Source: a virus
Virus record (IMG/VR): IMGVR_UViG_3300042429_001477
Coordinates: 1 to 58,223 of that record
Direction: 5' to 3' (one strand)
Length of the DNA stretch: 58,223 bases
Part shown: positions 1-7,606 of the stretch, in pieces
Numbering within the stretch: the first letter of the stretch is position 1
How the letters are laid out: each line of letters opens with the position of its first letter
Notes under the pieces: generated by a model
Seen by the model: only the letters and a program-made list of their open reading frames with translations
What the model was told of the DNA's origin: nothing
Databases searched by the model: none
Program-made: the position numbers and the translations under genes

Positions 1-2
1 AT

Positions 3-111
3 AATTCTAATATTTTTTTAAAACCATTCATCTAAACTGGGGAACAGCTTAAGATAAATAACTAAAATAATTATACACAATGCCAGGTAGAGTTTTAAAT
101 TTTTTAGAATT
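3..111 (+). promoter_or_regulatory. Nested inverted repeats around late promoter and start
   Basis: AATTCTAA (3-10) pairs with TTAGAATT (104-111), and TTTAAAAC (17-24) pairs with GTTTTAAA (92-99). The two helices are in register, separated by a 6x4 internal loop. The loop holds the late promoter and the ATG at 80. The arms are AT-rich, so chance is possible. Confidence 0.4.
54..67 (+). promoter_or_regulatory. T4-type late promoter
   Basis: ATAAATAACTAAAA, 12 nt before the start at 80. The following leader (TAATTATACACA) is almost the same as that of the promoter at 51461. The leader has no Shine-Dalgarno sequence. Confidence 0.75.
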
Positions 112-670
112 TTCTGATAAATATTCTAACGCAAGCAGCGAACCGACTAGCATAGACGACTTAACAGGAGCAGCCGCAAATTTCGAAGAAGGCTTCGATG
201 ACGAAACATATGACCAACCACAAATAGGACCGAACAGACCTGTTTCTGGAAGCTATGAAGCAACTCCGTCTAAACCTGGAGAAGAAGGATCTCCTGCATT
301 CTCAGCAAGCAACACTGAAGAGATGAATGCTCCAAAAGAGGAGGAAGAAGATGAGACTGAGGAATCAGAAGAATCTGAAGAAGAAGAATCTGAAGAATCT
401 GAAGAAGTAGAGGAAGGAAATCCTGAAGCTGGTGCAAATCCTAAAAAGAAAGTTGAAGAAGGATTTTCTTTATTAAAAGGATTTTCAAAGTTTATAAATG
501 AAGAATATGAAGATCATGGTGACTATCCAAGTCTTTTTGATGAATATGCTGAGGAAGAAGAAGAAGAAGAGGAATACTACGATGAAGAAGAAGATGATGA
601 TGCTTGTCCGACATGTGGAGAAGCTCCAATCTCAAACGAGTACGGATACTCTTGTGGATGCAACATGTAA
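80..670 (+). CDS. Acidic protein with internal capsid-targeting-like motif
   Basis: Unrecognised 196-residue protein. About residues 90-115 are a low-complexity Glu/Asp/Ser run, and a second Glu/Asp/Tyr run fills about 155-180. Between them lies GFSKFINEE (near residue 135), which matches the tag found at the N-termini of many proteins in this window. The N-terminus (LNFLEF) is a weaker version. The C-terminus carries CPTC and CGC, a possible metal knuckle. It starts 12 nt after a late promoter and heads a co-directional run of small virion-type genes. A packaged core or internal protein is my inference; acidic core proteins such as T4 gp67 are a precedent in composition only. Confidence 0.7.
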   Translation: MPGRVLNFLEFSDKYSNASSEPTSIDDLTGAAANFEEGFDDETYDQPQIGPNRPVSGSYEATPSKPGEEGSPAFSASNTEEMNAPKEEEEDETEESEESEEEESEESEEVEEGNPEAGANPKKKVEEGFSLLKGFSKFINEEYEDHGDYPSLFDEYAEEEEEEEEYYDEEEDDDACPTCGEAPISNEYGYSCGCNM

Positions 671-690
671 AAAATCTTTAAGTTTTAGAA

Positions 691-1293
691 ATGGAACAGT
701 TTACCCCAATCGTCATTGCTTTCATAACTGGAGTATTAGGCCCGGTCTTGATTATACTAATTAAAAATCGACTAGATAAAATAGCTAAACCGGACATGTT
801 AACTGATGCTCTTAAGACTGGTGAACTAGTTACTGCACGTATTGATCACATAAGAGAAGATTTTAAAGCTGATCGAGTATGGATCTCTCAGTTCCATAAC
901 GGAGGGCACTTTTATCCAACTGGCAAGTCAATCGCTAAATTTAGCGTGATTTATGAAACTGTTTCTGCAAATACACAATCAATTCAAAGCAATTTTCAAA
1001 ACATTCCAGTAAATCTATTTACTAAATCAATGAATAGGTTATTAGAGGAAGATACGATTGAGATACCTGACTATAAAGATGAGACTATTCCTACATATGG
1101 CCTTAAGTATATTGCAGAAGAGTCTAATTGTAAATCTAGTTATCTTTTTTCGATAAAAACAATAGATGATAAATTTATAGGAGTCTTAGGCGTAGACTTT
1201 ACTAAAAGAAAGACTAGACTTGATCAAGAAGATATTAATCACCTAATCGTTCACTCTTCCTCTTTGGGCGGAGCCTTAATGAGCACACACTAA
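691..1293 (+). CDS. Membrane-anchored GAF-like sensor-type protein
   Basis: The 200-residue protein begins with one hydrophobic segment (about residues 5-24, rich in Ile/Val/Leu/Gly), which predicts an N-terminal membrane anchor. The rest has the look of a GAF-fold domain: an RVWISQFHNGG segment (near 72), a variable middle, then a strand-rich YLFSIKTIDDKFIGVLGVDF stretch and a final helix. GAF domains bind small ligands or mediate dimerisation, but no ligand can be named from the sequence. It lies 20 nt after the previous stop with no promoter of its own, so it is probably co-transcribed from the late promoter at 54. Function unknown. Confidence 0.6.
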   Translation: MEQFTPIVIAFITGVLGPVLIILIKNRLDKIAKPDMLTDALKTGELVTARIDHIREDFKADRVWISQFHNGGHFYPTGKSIAKFSVIYETVSANTQSIQSNFQNIPVNLFTKSMNRLLEEDTIEIPDYKDETIPTYGLKYIAEESNCKSSYLFSIKTIDDKFIGVLGVDFTKRKTRLDQEDINHLIVHSSSLGGALMSTH

Positions 1294-1296
1294 GAT

Positions 1297-1491
1297 ATGA
1301 AGAGACTCGTAGAAAACTTTAGAGAGTTTCTAGATCTAGCTAAGATCAATCAAGGACCGGATGGATGGACAATCTATGGAGCCAATCCCAAAAAGAAAAA
1401 GCGAAAGCTTAAAACTCGTCGTCCTCATCGTCTAGGTCGAATTGATCTTGAAAAGAGAGACGAGGATTTATCGGAGAATACTCCCAATTAA
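1297..1491 (+). CDS. Small basic tagged protein
   Basis: A 64-residue protein starting 3 nt after the previous stop. The N-terminus (VENFREFLDLA) fits the aromatic pattern of the capsid-targeting-like tags but lacks a clear xxE cleavage end. The middle is strongly basic (KKKKRKLKTRRPHR), as expected for a DNA-associated internal protein. It contains GANPKKK, which is also present in the protein at 80-670. Its 3' end overlaps the convergent gene 1409-1666 by 83 nt, so one of the two could be spurious. I think both are real. Confidence 0.5.
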   Translation: MKRLVENFREFLDLAKINQGPDGWTIYGANPKKKKRKLKTRRPHRLGRIDLEKRDEDLSENTPN

Positions 1492-1666
1492 GTAGAACAT
1501 CATCTAGTTCTTCATCGATAGAGATTAGAGTTTGAAAATAGGAAGAATCATCTGACCCTTTTCCAATAATAATATTTTCTCTAATCATATCTATTTTCTT
1601 AATAATAGAATCAGTTAGTTCCTTTTTTAGAGCAGCCGATGCTGCCATAACATCTTTTTCTTTCAT
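1409..1666 (-). CDS. Small acidic hypothetical protein
   Basis: An 85-residue helical, acidic protein ending in a Asp/Glu-rich tail (LDDEDDEF). It is not recognised. It is read opposite to its neighbours and overlaps the 3' end of the gene at 1297. The start is preceded by an A-rich leader (ATATAATAAACC) typical of genes in this window. It could be an early gene embedded in a late region. Confidence 0.5.
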   Translation of the reverse strand: MKEKDVMAASAALKKELTDSIIKKIDMIRENIIIGKGSDDSSYFQTLISIDEELDDVLLNWEYSPINPRLSFQDQFDLDDEDDEF

Positions 1667-1703
1667 GGTTTATTATATCTCAAAACGGTAGATAAGTTTT
1701 AGA

Positions 1704-1717
1704 ATAAATAACATTAT
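1704..1717 (+). promoter_or_regulatory. Late promoter-like element
   Basis: ATAAATAACATTAT upstream of the gene at 1736. The core is perfect, the A-tract is degenerate, and the leader is longer (18 nt) than at most other sites. Confidence 0.5.
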
Positions 1718-1735
1718 AAAATAAACCTTTGAAAT

Positions 1736-2200
1736 ATGCGAATTAAGAGACTTTATGAGGCTGATGATATTCAACAGATGCCTATGAACGGACAAGCACC
1801 AGCTGCAATGCCTCAAGCTGCACCACAAATGCCAGACATGGCTCCACCAACTCCAGTACAATCACCGGCGGAGATGATGCCAGATTTTAGCTTTGAGGAA
1901 GAGCCACATGGAAAAAAAGAAGACCCGCAAGAGGCTTTACCTCAGCCTGATGTGATGAACTTGACTATTCAAGAACTAATGGATCGTTGCCAAAGCATCA
2001 ATCCTTTGGTATGCATGGGATTGGAGCAATTTATCAACTCAAATAAGGATGCAATCATGAGCCAAACTACAGGAGATTCTCCTGAAGAGGATGTATTAGA
2101 TACTGAGACTGATCTTAACTTTTCAAAACAAATGGAACCACAAGCTCCTGAATTTTCACTAGATCAGCCGGCTGCAGAGTTAGACTTTCCACAAGAATAA
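1736..2200 (+). CDS. Pro/Met/Gln-rich virion-type protein
   Basis: A 154-residue protein with a very short tag-like start, RIKRLYEADD, where LYE followed by Ala matches the prohead-protease pattern. Residues 15-45 are low-complexity Pro/Met/Ala/Gln, and the C-terminal third is acidic. A short central helical piece (about 75-105, with two Cys) is the only part that looks folded. It follows a late promoter and its stop lies 3 nt before the next gene. No family was recognised. A core or internal head protein is plausible but unproven. Confidence 0.6.
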   Translation: MRIKRLYEADDIQQMPMNGQAPAAMPQAAPQMPDMAPPTPVQSPAEMMPDFSFEEEPHGKKEDPQEALPQPDVMNLTIQELMDRCQSINPLVCMGLEQFINSNKDAIMSQTTGDSPEEDVLDTETDLNFSKQMEPQAPEFSLDQPAAELDFPQE

Positions 2201-2203
2201 TCA

Positions 2204-2941
2204 GTGAAGATAGAATCGATTAAGATAATCGATGGTAAGAATCGATGGAGTGAGTCTAGGAAAAAGTTAGTTCATATAGTATTGGATTTAGGCAAATATG
2301 AAGAATTGCCTTCAAATAAAATACCTGGATTCTATGAAAGACTTAAGAAATACATTCCGACTCTACAGAAACATCGATGCTCAGTAGGAAGAGCTGGAGG
2401 ATTCTTTAAAAGGGTAAAAGAGGGTACATGGATGGGTCATATTATTGAACACATAGCCCTAGAACTTCAGACTCTTGCTGAAATGGAAACTGGATGGGGT
2501 AGAACAAGAGGAGTAAAAGGAAAGATTGGGATATACAATGTTGTTTTTGAATATGTGGATGCAGACTGCGGAAAGACTGCGGCAAATGAAGCGATTCGGG
2601 TGGTTAAGGAAATAATCGCTGATCGTGATCCAAAGATAGATGGAATAGTCTCAAAATTAAAAAAGATGAAGAAAAAAAGATTAGACGAAGGTTTTGGTGC
2701 TATTTCAATGGAACCAGATACGGCAAAACGAATACTTGAACCTGATACCTCACGTGCAAGCGCTATGATGTTTTATTCGGGATCATCTGGGACCGTTCCA
2801 ACTCACTGGAATAATTCTCCGTTCCTTGCGGGAAGAAGTGGGGGCAGCGCATTCGGATCTAATCCTAGAGCAGACAAAAAGACTAGAGTAATGTCATACC
2901 AAGAATTTGTGGAGGCTCATAAGAAGTTTACGAATAAATAA
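2204..2941 (+). CDS. Cyanophycin synthetase N-domain homologue, stand-alone
   Basis: A 245-residue protein. Residues 1-135 match the N-terminal domain of cyanophycin synthetase (CphA): KIESIKIIDGKNRWS at the start, PSNKIPGFYERL (36-47), EGTWMGHIIEHIALELQ (73-89) and VVFEYVDADCG (113-123). The ATP-grasp and Mur-ligase-like domains of CphA are absent. HIIEH (79-83) is an HxxEH motif, the inverted zinc motif of some metallopeptidases, and CphA N-domains have been described as having hydrolytic activity on the polymer in some species. The tail (from 140) is unrelated and ends with VMSYQEFVEAHKKF, like the packaging tags but at the C-terminus. The start is GTG, 3 nt after the previous stop. I infer a virion-associated amide or peptide hydrolase; the substrate is unknown. 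Confidence 0.8.
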   Translation: MKIESIKIIDGKNRWSESRKKLVHIVLDLGKYEELPSNKIPGFYERLKKYIPTLQKHRCSVGRAGGFFKRVKEGTWMGHIIEHIALELQTLAEMETGWGRTRGVKGKIGIYNVVFEYVDADCGKTAANEAIRVVKEIIADRDPKIDGIVSKLKKMKKKRLDEGFGAISMEPDTAKRILEPDTSRASAMMFYSGSSGTVPTHWNNSPFLAGRSGGSAFGSNPRADKKTRVMSYQEFVEAHKKFTNK

Positions 2942-2973
2942 TAAAAAAGAGAGAATTAAATGGCTTACGTAAA
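2927..2973 (+). promoter_or_regulatory. Weak inverted repeat around late promoter
   Basis: TTTACG (2927-2932) pairs with CGTAAA (2968-2973) at codons 3-5 of the next gene, with the late promoter in the loop. Six pairs only, so this is the weakest example of the arrangement. Confidence 0.3.
2934..2947 (+). promoter_or_regulatory. T4-type late promoter
   Basis: ATAAATAATAAAAA, 12 nt before the ATG at 2960. The element overlaps the stop codon of the preceding gene, whose last residues are TNK. Confidence 0.75.
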
Positions 2974-3262
2974 GAGTTTTAAGAGCTTTCAAAATGCTGA
3001 AGAAAAGGCATCCAAAGAGGTCGAAGCTGGTGCAAATCCTCAAATGATTAAGGAGGAGGACGTAATGCTGACCGACCCTACATTAAAGGACTTAAGCGCA
3101 AAGATATTACAATACAAGACTCAAATAAACCTTTGGGAAAAAGCAATCGAGGAACGTAAAAAAGTATTGGGCGATACTCTTGCCAAAAACGCAGCAGCCG
3201 CTCAAAACGCAGCTGCAAACCAGCCACAGGCACCAACTCCAACACCAGCACCCACTGCATAA
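2960..3262 (+). CDS. Small tagged coiled-coil protein
   Basis: A 100-residue protein with the N-terminus AYVKSFKSFQNAEEK, a variant of the capsid-targeting-like tag. It shares AGANP with 80-670 and 1297-1491. Residues 40-75 should form a helix or coiled coil (LSAKILQYKTQINLWEKAIEE), and the C-terminus is an Ala/Gln/Pro/Thr linker. It has its own late promoter, and the next ATG overlaps its stop. Small head-internal protein by inference. Confidence 0.6.
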   Translation: MAYVKSFKSFQNAEEKASKEVEAGANPQMIKEEDVMLTDPTLKDLSAKILQYKTQINLWEKAIEERKKVLGDTLAKNAAAAQNAAANQPQAPTPTPAPTA

Positions 3263-3705
3263 TGGAAAGAAAGATAAAAACATATCATCAATACATAAAT
3301 GAATCGACTAAAGAAGTTGTATACCCAACTAATTTTAAAGGCATGGTACAGGGCGCACTTGGTGGACTATATACTTCGATTATGGCTATAGCTAGGGAGC
3401 TAGCAAATGAGAAGGCTGCCCGAAATCCAAGCAGATATGATGGTAATGTTCAGGAAGTTGACATCACCAGAGCAATGAACATGATCTTTCATAGTGATTG
3501 GAAAAAGAAGATGAAATCACAAGCGTTGGATCAAGTAATGAAGAGTTCAATGGAAAGAGCCGGCAAGCAGGACACAGTAATAGCGAAAAAGAACCAACGA
3601 GCTATGGGTAGAATGATGGGGGACAAAGAATTTAACTTGAATGTTGATAAATCGAGCGTTAGATTTAGTGACGAAAAAGGAAATGGTACTGGTAAAAATC
3701 AATAA
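3262..3705 (+). CDS. Tagged internal protein, T4 IP-like N-terminus
   Basis: A 147-residue protein whose start, KIKTYHQYINES, is the closest match here to the T4 internal-protein signal KTYQEFIAEA. INE followed by Ser is the predicted prohead-protease cut. The mature part would be basic and Met-rich (about 95-125: KKKMKSQALDQVMKSSMERAGKQ), suiting a DNA-associated internal protein. It starts at the stop of the preceding gene, so it is translationally coupled. No enzymatic family was recognised. Confidence 0.65.
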   Translation: MERKIKTYHQYINESTKEVVYPTNFKGMVQGALGGLYTSIMAIARELANEKAARNPSRYDGNVQEVDITRAMNMIFHSDWKKKMKSQALDQVMKSSMERAGKQDTVIAKKNQRAMGRMMGDKEFNLNVDKSSVRFSDEKGNGTGKNQ

Positions 3706-3711
3706 TATAAG

Positions 3712-4446
3712 ATGACGGAACTACAGTTAATCACCGATATAAATGATGAGATCACCTTCTCGGGTGCTTTACCTTACGGTCTTCCAGAAAAGGAAATCAA
3801 ACGTATCATTGAAAACGATTCAAGATACTTTTGGGATAACTGGAGACATGCTGTTGAGAGCAGATATCTGCTTCTACCTTTAGAGCTATTTCAAAATGCT
3901 ACGTTTAAGAAGTTTAGACAAATCCAATTACCTGACTGTGTACAGTTCGTTGTCGATTTTAAGGAGGCAAAGGGAGGATCCATCTTTGGGACAATTGATA
4001 GAGACTTTGCCGAACAGAAATTTATAGGTTCGGAGCTATTTTTAACTCCCTTCATTGGGGAGAGCATCATGTATAGGACAGTAATGTTCTCGTTTCTAGA
4101 CATAACTAAAGCAATGGTTCTAGATACGATTGCGTATGATTATAATAAGAACAGTAAACTTTTAGGTGTGGTAGGTAGAACTCCTAAAACAAATGCAGTA
4201 ATTAAAGTATTTAAAAAACTGGACCAGGACAAGTTATTTGAAGACGAGATGTTTCAACGATATGTTCGTGCTCATGCAAAGGTAAGACTTGCACATATGC
4301 TCCAGTCATTTGACTACACTTTACCTGGAGGAGTCAAGGTAAATTATCAAAATATCGTTACCGTTGCTGAAAAAGAAATGGAAGACGTTAAGGCGATGAT
4401 GAAGGGCGAAAATACGCCCGATTGGTTTTATCTTACTAGACAATAA
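3712..4446 (+). CDS. Putative neck/tail structural protein
   Basis: A 244-residue protein with the even composition of a folded structural protein and no signal peptide or membrane segment. Recognisable stretches are LPEKEIKRIIEND (near 25), QLPDCVQFVVDF (near 73) and the terminal ENTPDWFYLT. It sits between a tagged internal protein and the gp25 gene, 9 nt before the latter. A neck or tail-completion role in the T4-like virion fits the context, but I cannot assign it to a numbered T4 gene. Confidence 0.5.
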   Translation: MTELQLITDINDEITFSGALPYGLPEKEIKRIIENDSRYFWDNWRHAVESRYLLLPLELFQNATFKKFRQIQLPDCVQFVVDFKEAKGGSIFGTIDRDFAEQKFIGSELFLTPFIGESIMYRTVMFSFLDITKAMVLDTIAYDYNKNSKLLGVVGRTPKTNAVIKVFKKLDQDKLFEDEMFQRYVRAHAKVRLAHMLQSFDYTLPGGVKVNYQNIVTVAEKEMEDVKAMMKGENTPDWFYLTRQ

Positions 4447-4455
4447 TTATTTAAT

Positions 4456-4833
4456 ATGGCAAGCCTTAGAGACTTTTATACCCGAACTGATGAGGATCCT
4501 AAATACTTAGGCGATCGTTTAGAGATTAGTGATGAATTAGAGTCTGCGATACAGCAAGTAAAGATGACTCTATTTACCCGAAAGGGAGAGGTTCTAGGAG
4601 AACCCGACTTTGGAATAGAATTAGATAATTATCTTTTTGAATATTCGATCGATCCTAGTCGATTGGGTAAAGATGCAACTGGTCAAATCAATAAGTATGT
4701 AGCAGAAGCACGAAAAAGAAAGATAACTGTTTCTCCTTCACTATATCCGGATGACAAGGCCAATCGTGACATTTTCGTACTTCTTATCGACATACCTGAG
4801 ACAAAGAACTCCTTTGCTCTATTCTACGACTAA
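4456..4833 (+). CDS. 25: Baseplate wedge subunit, gp25-like
   Basis: A 125-residue protein of the gp25 family, which connects the baseplate wedge to the tube/sheath in contractile tails. The family core is clear at residues 28-55: AIQQVKMTLFTRKGEVLGEP followed by DFGIELDNYLFE. The length matches T4 gp25 (132 residues). It is the last gene of the 80-4833 run and ends 4 nt inside the convergent gene 4830-5210. In T4 the neighbour of gene 25 is uvsY. Confidence 0.9.
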   Translation: MASLRDFYTRTDEDPKYLGDRLEISDELESAIQQVKMTLFTRKGEVLGEPDFGIELDNYLFEYSIDPSRLGKDATGQINKYVAEARKRKITVSPSLYPDDKANRDIFVLLIDIPETKNSFALFYD

Positions 4834-5210
4834 TCTTCCAATAAATTAATCACAGATAGGATAGATCTTATATTTCTCTGTTCGTTTGAGTGGCTCTCAA
4901 TTGAGATTCTGATAAGATCTAACTTGTGAGAATGTTCAGACTTCTCACTATATAAAGCAGATAGTGTTAAGTCATCCTTAGAATCAGTCAAGAAAGCAAT
5001 TTTCCTAGCTTCATCATTAGAATAGATCTTTTTACCATTTTCATCCAATGCTGAATTGATCTCAGATTTAATTTCAGATTCTCTCTGAACGATCTTTTCT
5101 GAGATGAGTTGGATTCCATCATTAGTAACCAAAGCCTTAAGCTGTAGGTCTGAGATTTCAACAGGAAGGACAGTTAGCCTGTTGATTAAGTCATTTAATT
5201 TTTCTTTCAT
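4830..5210 (-). CDS. Helical hypothetical protein next to gp25
   Basis: A 126-residue, almost wholly helical protein with heptad-like Leu/Ile spacing, rich in Glu, Lys and Ser. It has no recognisable catalytic motif. The size, helical character and position beside gene 25 recall T4 UvsY (137 residues), the recombination mediator, but I see no convincing residue match and do not assign it. Upstream is the element AAGTATAATAGTTA (5222-5235), which may be an early or middle promoter. Confidence 0.6.
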   Translation of the reverse strand: MKEKLNDLINRLTVLPVEISDLQLKALVTNDGIQLISEKIVQRESEIKSEINSALDENGKKIYSNDEARKIAFLTDSKDDLTLSALYSEKSEHSHKLDLIRISIESHSNEQRNIRSILSVINLLED

Positions 5211-5221
5211 AAGTATAATTT

Positions 5222-5235
5222 TTAACTATTATACT
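5222..5235 (-). promoter_or_regulatory. Candidate early/middle promoter element
   Basis: On the minus strand AAGTATAATAGTTA, 11 nt before the start at 5210. Almost the same sequence (GAGTATAATAGCTA) lies before the gene ending at 38334, and related forms lie before the genes starting at 11082 and 15336. Confidence 0.4.
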
Positions 5236-5251
5236 TAATTAAATGGTTAGA

Positions 5252-6976
5252 TTAAAGTTGACCTTCGCCAGAAGTCTCGCCTCCGTCTTTTACCTCACTA
5301 CCTCCGCCTTCAGCGGCAGCTGCAGCTGGAGCAGCGGCTGCACCTCCTCCACCTGGAGCAGCACCACCTGGAGCAGCACCACCTGGAGGTGGCGGCATCT
5401 CTTCAGACTCTTCCGCATCCGGTTTCTGATCGAACCATGCAAGGTTTGACTTGATTTCGGAATCTGTCATTTTTAATTCTTCTCTGATCAAGTATTCGGT
5501 AGAGAAATATGGAGTACCGTCGTCTTTCATGACTCCTTTTTTGGCTTGGAACGAAGCTATTCGTTTGGCTTCTATCTCGTTCTTCTTCATTTCCTCAAAC
5601 ACGTTATCGTTGTAATACTTGATCCCAATAGCGTTATTAAACTTATAGTCTTCTGCAAGTTCTGGAAAGTCTAGACACATTTGCAAATACCAAGGTTTTA
5701 CCATCATCTCTGAAAAAGCAGTTCGTAACCTATTAATAAATTTTTGATAACGAACTTCCTCCCTAGTGATACCCTCAGCGTTTAGAGTAAATGCACCCAT
5801 TCCAGATTGGCCTTCCCATCTTGAATAAGGAATCTTGGAGTCCATCTTTAATTTTTTATAGAAATAGTTTAGGAGCTCTGATCCTGAAAGGTTTGGACCT
5901 GGCGTCTGTAGGGCTTCTATTTTTACCTGCTGATTCTGATCGTTTACTGGCAGGATGTAGTTTTTATAGAATAAGATATTTGGTTTACCATCAACATTAA
6001 GCTCTCCGGAATCTCCGTTAAAGTAGATGTCTTCCTTAAACATGTTTAGGAATTCACGAACATCTTCTTGACCCTTTTGAAAACTTTTACTTCCAATCGG
6101 TACAGTTGTTGTTAATCGAATTGGAGCATTCATAACATGCCAAATAACTTTACTATGTTCGATTATTCGAAGTAGGTTAAAGGATCTGATTAGACGCTCA
6201 ACAAAACTTACTCGTTTTGTTCTAAAATGATTGGCATATGAAATATAGATTACTTGAGAGTCATTAAGAACCCTGGTTGAACCAGTCTGCTGGTCGTATT
6301 GTAACCATTGTAAAAATATCTTGCCCTTAGCATCTTTCTGTAACTGAGGAGCTATGCTGGCGGGATCCAATTCCTTAAATCCTATTATCTCTTTAGGTTT
6401 ATCTAAGTTATCATAGATGATCTCAAAAGAAAGGTGGCCTTCGACTAAGAATTGGAAAGCATACTGCCAGGCTGATATTCCTTCTCCAAAGCTCCATGCA
6501 TTATAGATACGTTCAAAGTTATCATGATACTTTTTAAGTACCTTTTCCTGAAAGTTTAGACGTTCCTCTTTGGTGTCTCCTCGATAGAGAATCTTTCCAG
6601 TAAGGTCCTTTGCATACACAAACCTTTGCTCTTCATCATATACGATCATGTCATCAACAATGGTCTCAAGAATAAACTCAATCTCACCATTTGCCGCAAC
6701 GTCTCTTAGTCTCTCTCTTTTTACCACATAGTCTAACTGAAAAAATGCAATGGCTTTAGTTCTTAATTGTGATGTAGTATCTGAGATTGCCATCGAAAAC
6801 TTAAGTAGCTCATCGTTTGCATTGAGTCTAGAAGTCCTAGACTGTAGCTGACCCTCAATAAAACCAATTGCCTGTGAGTTTCTAAGCAAAAGGTCCTCGT
6901 GTCGAGTACCAAACTTACTGAGGCTCGATAAGGTACCGTTTGTTTTTCTTCCTGATGTGTCTAAGAATCCACTCAT
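5252..6976 (-). CDS. 20: Portal vertex protein, gp20-like
   Basis: A 574-residue portal protein, forming the dodecameric DNA gate at one capsid vertex. Features of the gp20 family: VEGHLSFEIIYDN (near 180), the KIPYSRWEG segment (near 398) and ITREEVRYQKFINRLRTAFS (near 420) in the C-terminal wing. The last 45 residues are a Pro/Gly/Ala tail (PPPPGGAAPGGAAPGG and more), unlike T4 gp20. The start overlaps nothing and lies 1 nt from the next upstream gene. It is downstream of gp4 in the same operon, which may be driven by the element at 8107-8120. Confidence 0.92.
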   Translation of the reverse strand: MSGFLDTSGRKTNGTLSSLSKFGTRHEDLLLRNSQAIGFIEGQLQSRTSRLNANDELLKFSMAISDTTSQLRTKAIAFFQLDYVVKRERLRDVAANGEIEFILETIVDDMIVYDEEQRFVYAKDLTGKILYRGDTKEERLNFQEKVLKKYHDNFERIYNAWSFGEGISAWQYAFQFLVEGHLSFEIIYDNLDKPKEIIGFKELDPASIAPQLQKDAKGKIFLQWLQYDQQTGSTRVLNDSQVIYISYANHFRTKRVSFVERLIRSFNLLRIIEHSKVIWHVMNAPIRLTTTVPIGSKSFQKGQEDVREFLNMFKEDIYFNGDSGELNVDGKPNILFYKNYILPVNDQNQQVKIEALQTPGPNLSGSELLNYFYKKLKMDSKIPYSRWEGQSGMGAFTLNAEGITREEVRYQKFINRLRTAFSEMMVKPWYLQMCLDFPELAEDYKFNNAIGIKYYNDNVFEEMKKNEIEAKRIASFQAKKGVMKDDGTPYFSTEYLIREELKMTDSEIKSNLAWFDQKPDAEESEEMPPPPGGAAPGGAAPGGGGAAAAPAAAAAEGGGSEVKDGGETSGEGQL

Positions 6977-6977
6977 A

Positions 6978-7598
6978 TTATGTTAAAGTATTTGTTAAAA
7001 AGTCTTCGTAGACCTTTGTCAGATCAATTGGATCTGGATAGAGACCGTCCACTGTAAGCGTAGGGTTGACTAGCATACCAAATCGGTCCCAGTCAATCAG
7101 CTTTGCCTCTAGCACCTGATCCATATCATATTTATTTATTGCGTAATTTAGGTTGTTTACTCCAAGTATGGTGCTTAATGCAGTTGGAGTGATTAGGTAG
7201 AATCGTTGATCAATCAATCGACGCTCCTCAATAGGTCGTAAGTTTCCGTCCTTGTCAAAAAGGTTGTTTAGCCCATTGAGCTGTGAAAACTTCCAATATG
7301 CCTCAAGGATCTTTGCGCTGGCTCGAGGAGGCATGACTTTTAGATTTAAGATAAGAGCAGTCTCCTTCCAGTTATCATGAAAAAGAAGCAAACCGACTGG
7401 ATTTAGATCTAGGTAGTTCTTACCTGTTAGTGCATGGACATATTCCTCATTTAATGAGGGAACCATTACCTGTGTCTTAAAGTAATAAAACCTACCTGGA
7501 ATAACTTCGCCTCTTTTTTGAGGGATGCCGAAATCTTTAGCTACAACATTAAGAGGTAGTGTTCCGTTATTCTTAGGTATGTTATTAAAATCCTTCAC
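6978..7598 (-). CDS. Hypothetical virion-type protein between portal and gp4
   Basis: A 206-residue protein with no family that I recognise. It has a folded-protein composition with many aromatic residues (GRFYYFKTQVMVPS near 37; DNWKETALILNLKVMPP near 75) and no signal peptide, membrane span or catalytic motif. It lies 8 nt after gp4 and 1 nt before the portal gene, so a head-assembly or neck role is likely from context only. Confidence 0.6.
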   Translation of the reverse strand: MKDFNNIPKNNGTLPLNVVAKDFGIPQKRGEVIPGRFYYFKTQVMVPSLNEEYVHALTGKNYLDLNPVGLLLFHDNWKETALILNLKVMPPRASAKILEAYWKFSQLNGLNNLFDKDGNLRPIEERRLIDQRFYLITPTALSTILGVNNLNYAINKYDMDQVLEAKLIDWDRFGMLVNPTLTVDGLYPDPIDLTKVYEDFLTNTLT

Positions 7599-7606
7599 CT
7601 AATATT

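Noticed and set aside
498-764. Plus-strand ORF overlapping 80-670 and 691-1293
   Set aside because: Lys/Met runs are the frame-shifted reading of the GAA/GAT-rich acidic region; no leader.
4830-5210. Identification as UvsY
   Set aside because: Position beside gp25 fits T4, but no sequence agreement was found; left as hypothetical.
5243-5449. Plus-strand ORF of 68 residues (Ser/Trp/Arg-rich)
   Set aside because: It is the reverse shadow of the Gly/Ala/Pro tail of the portal gene, with unnatural composition.
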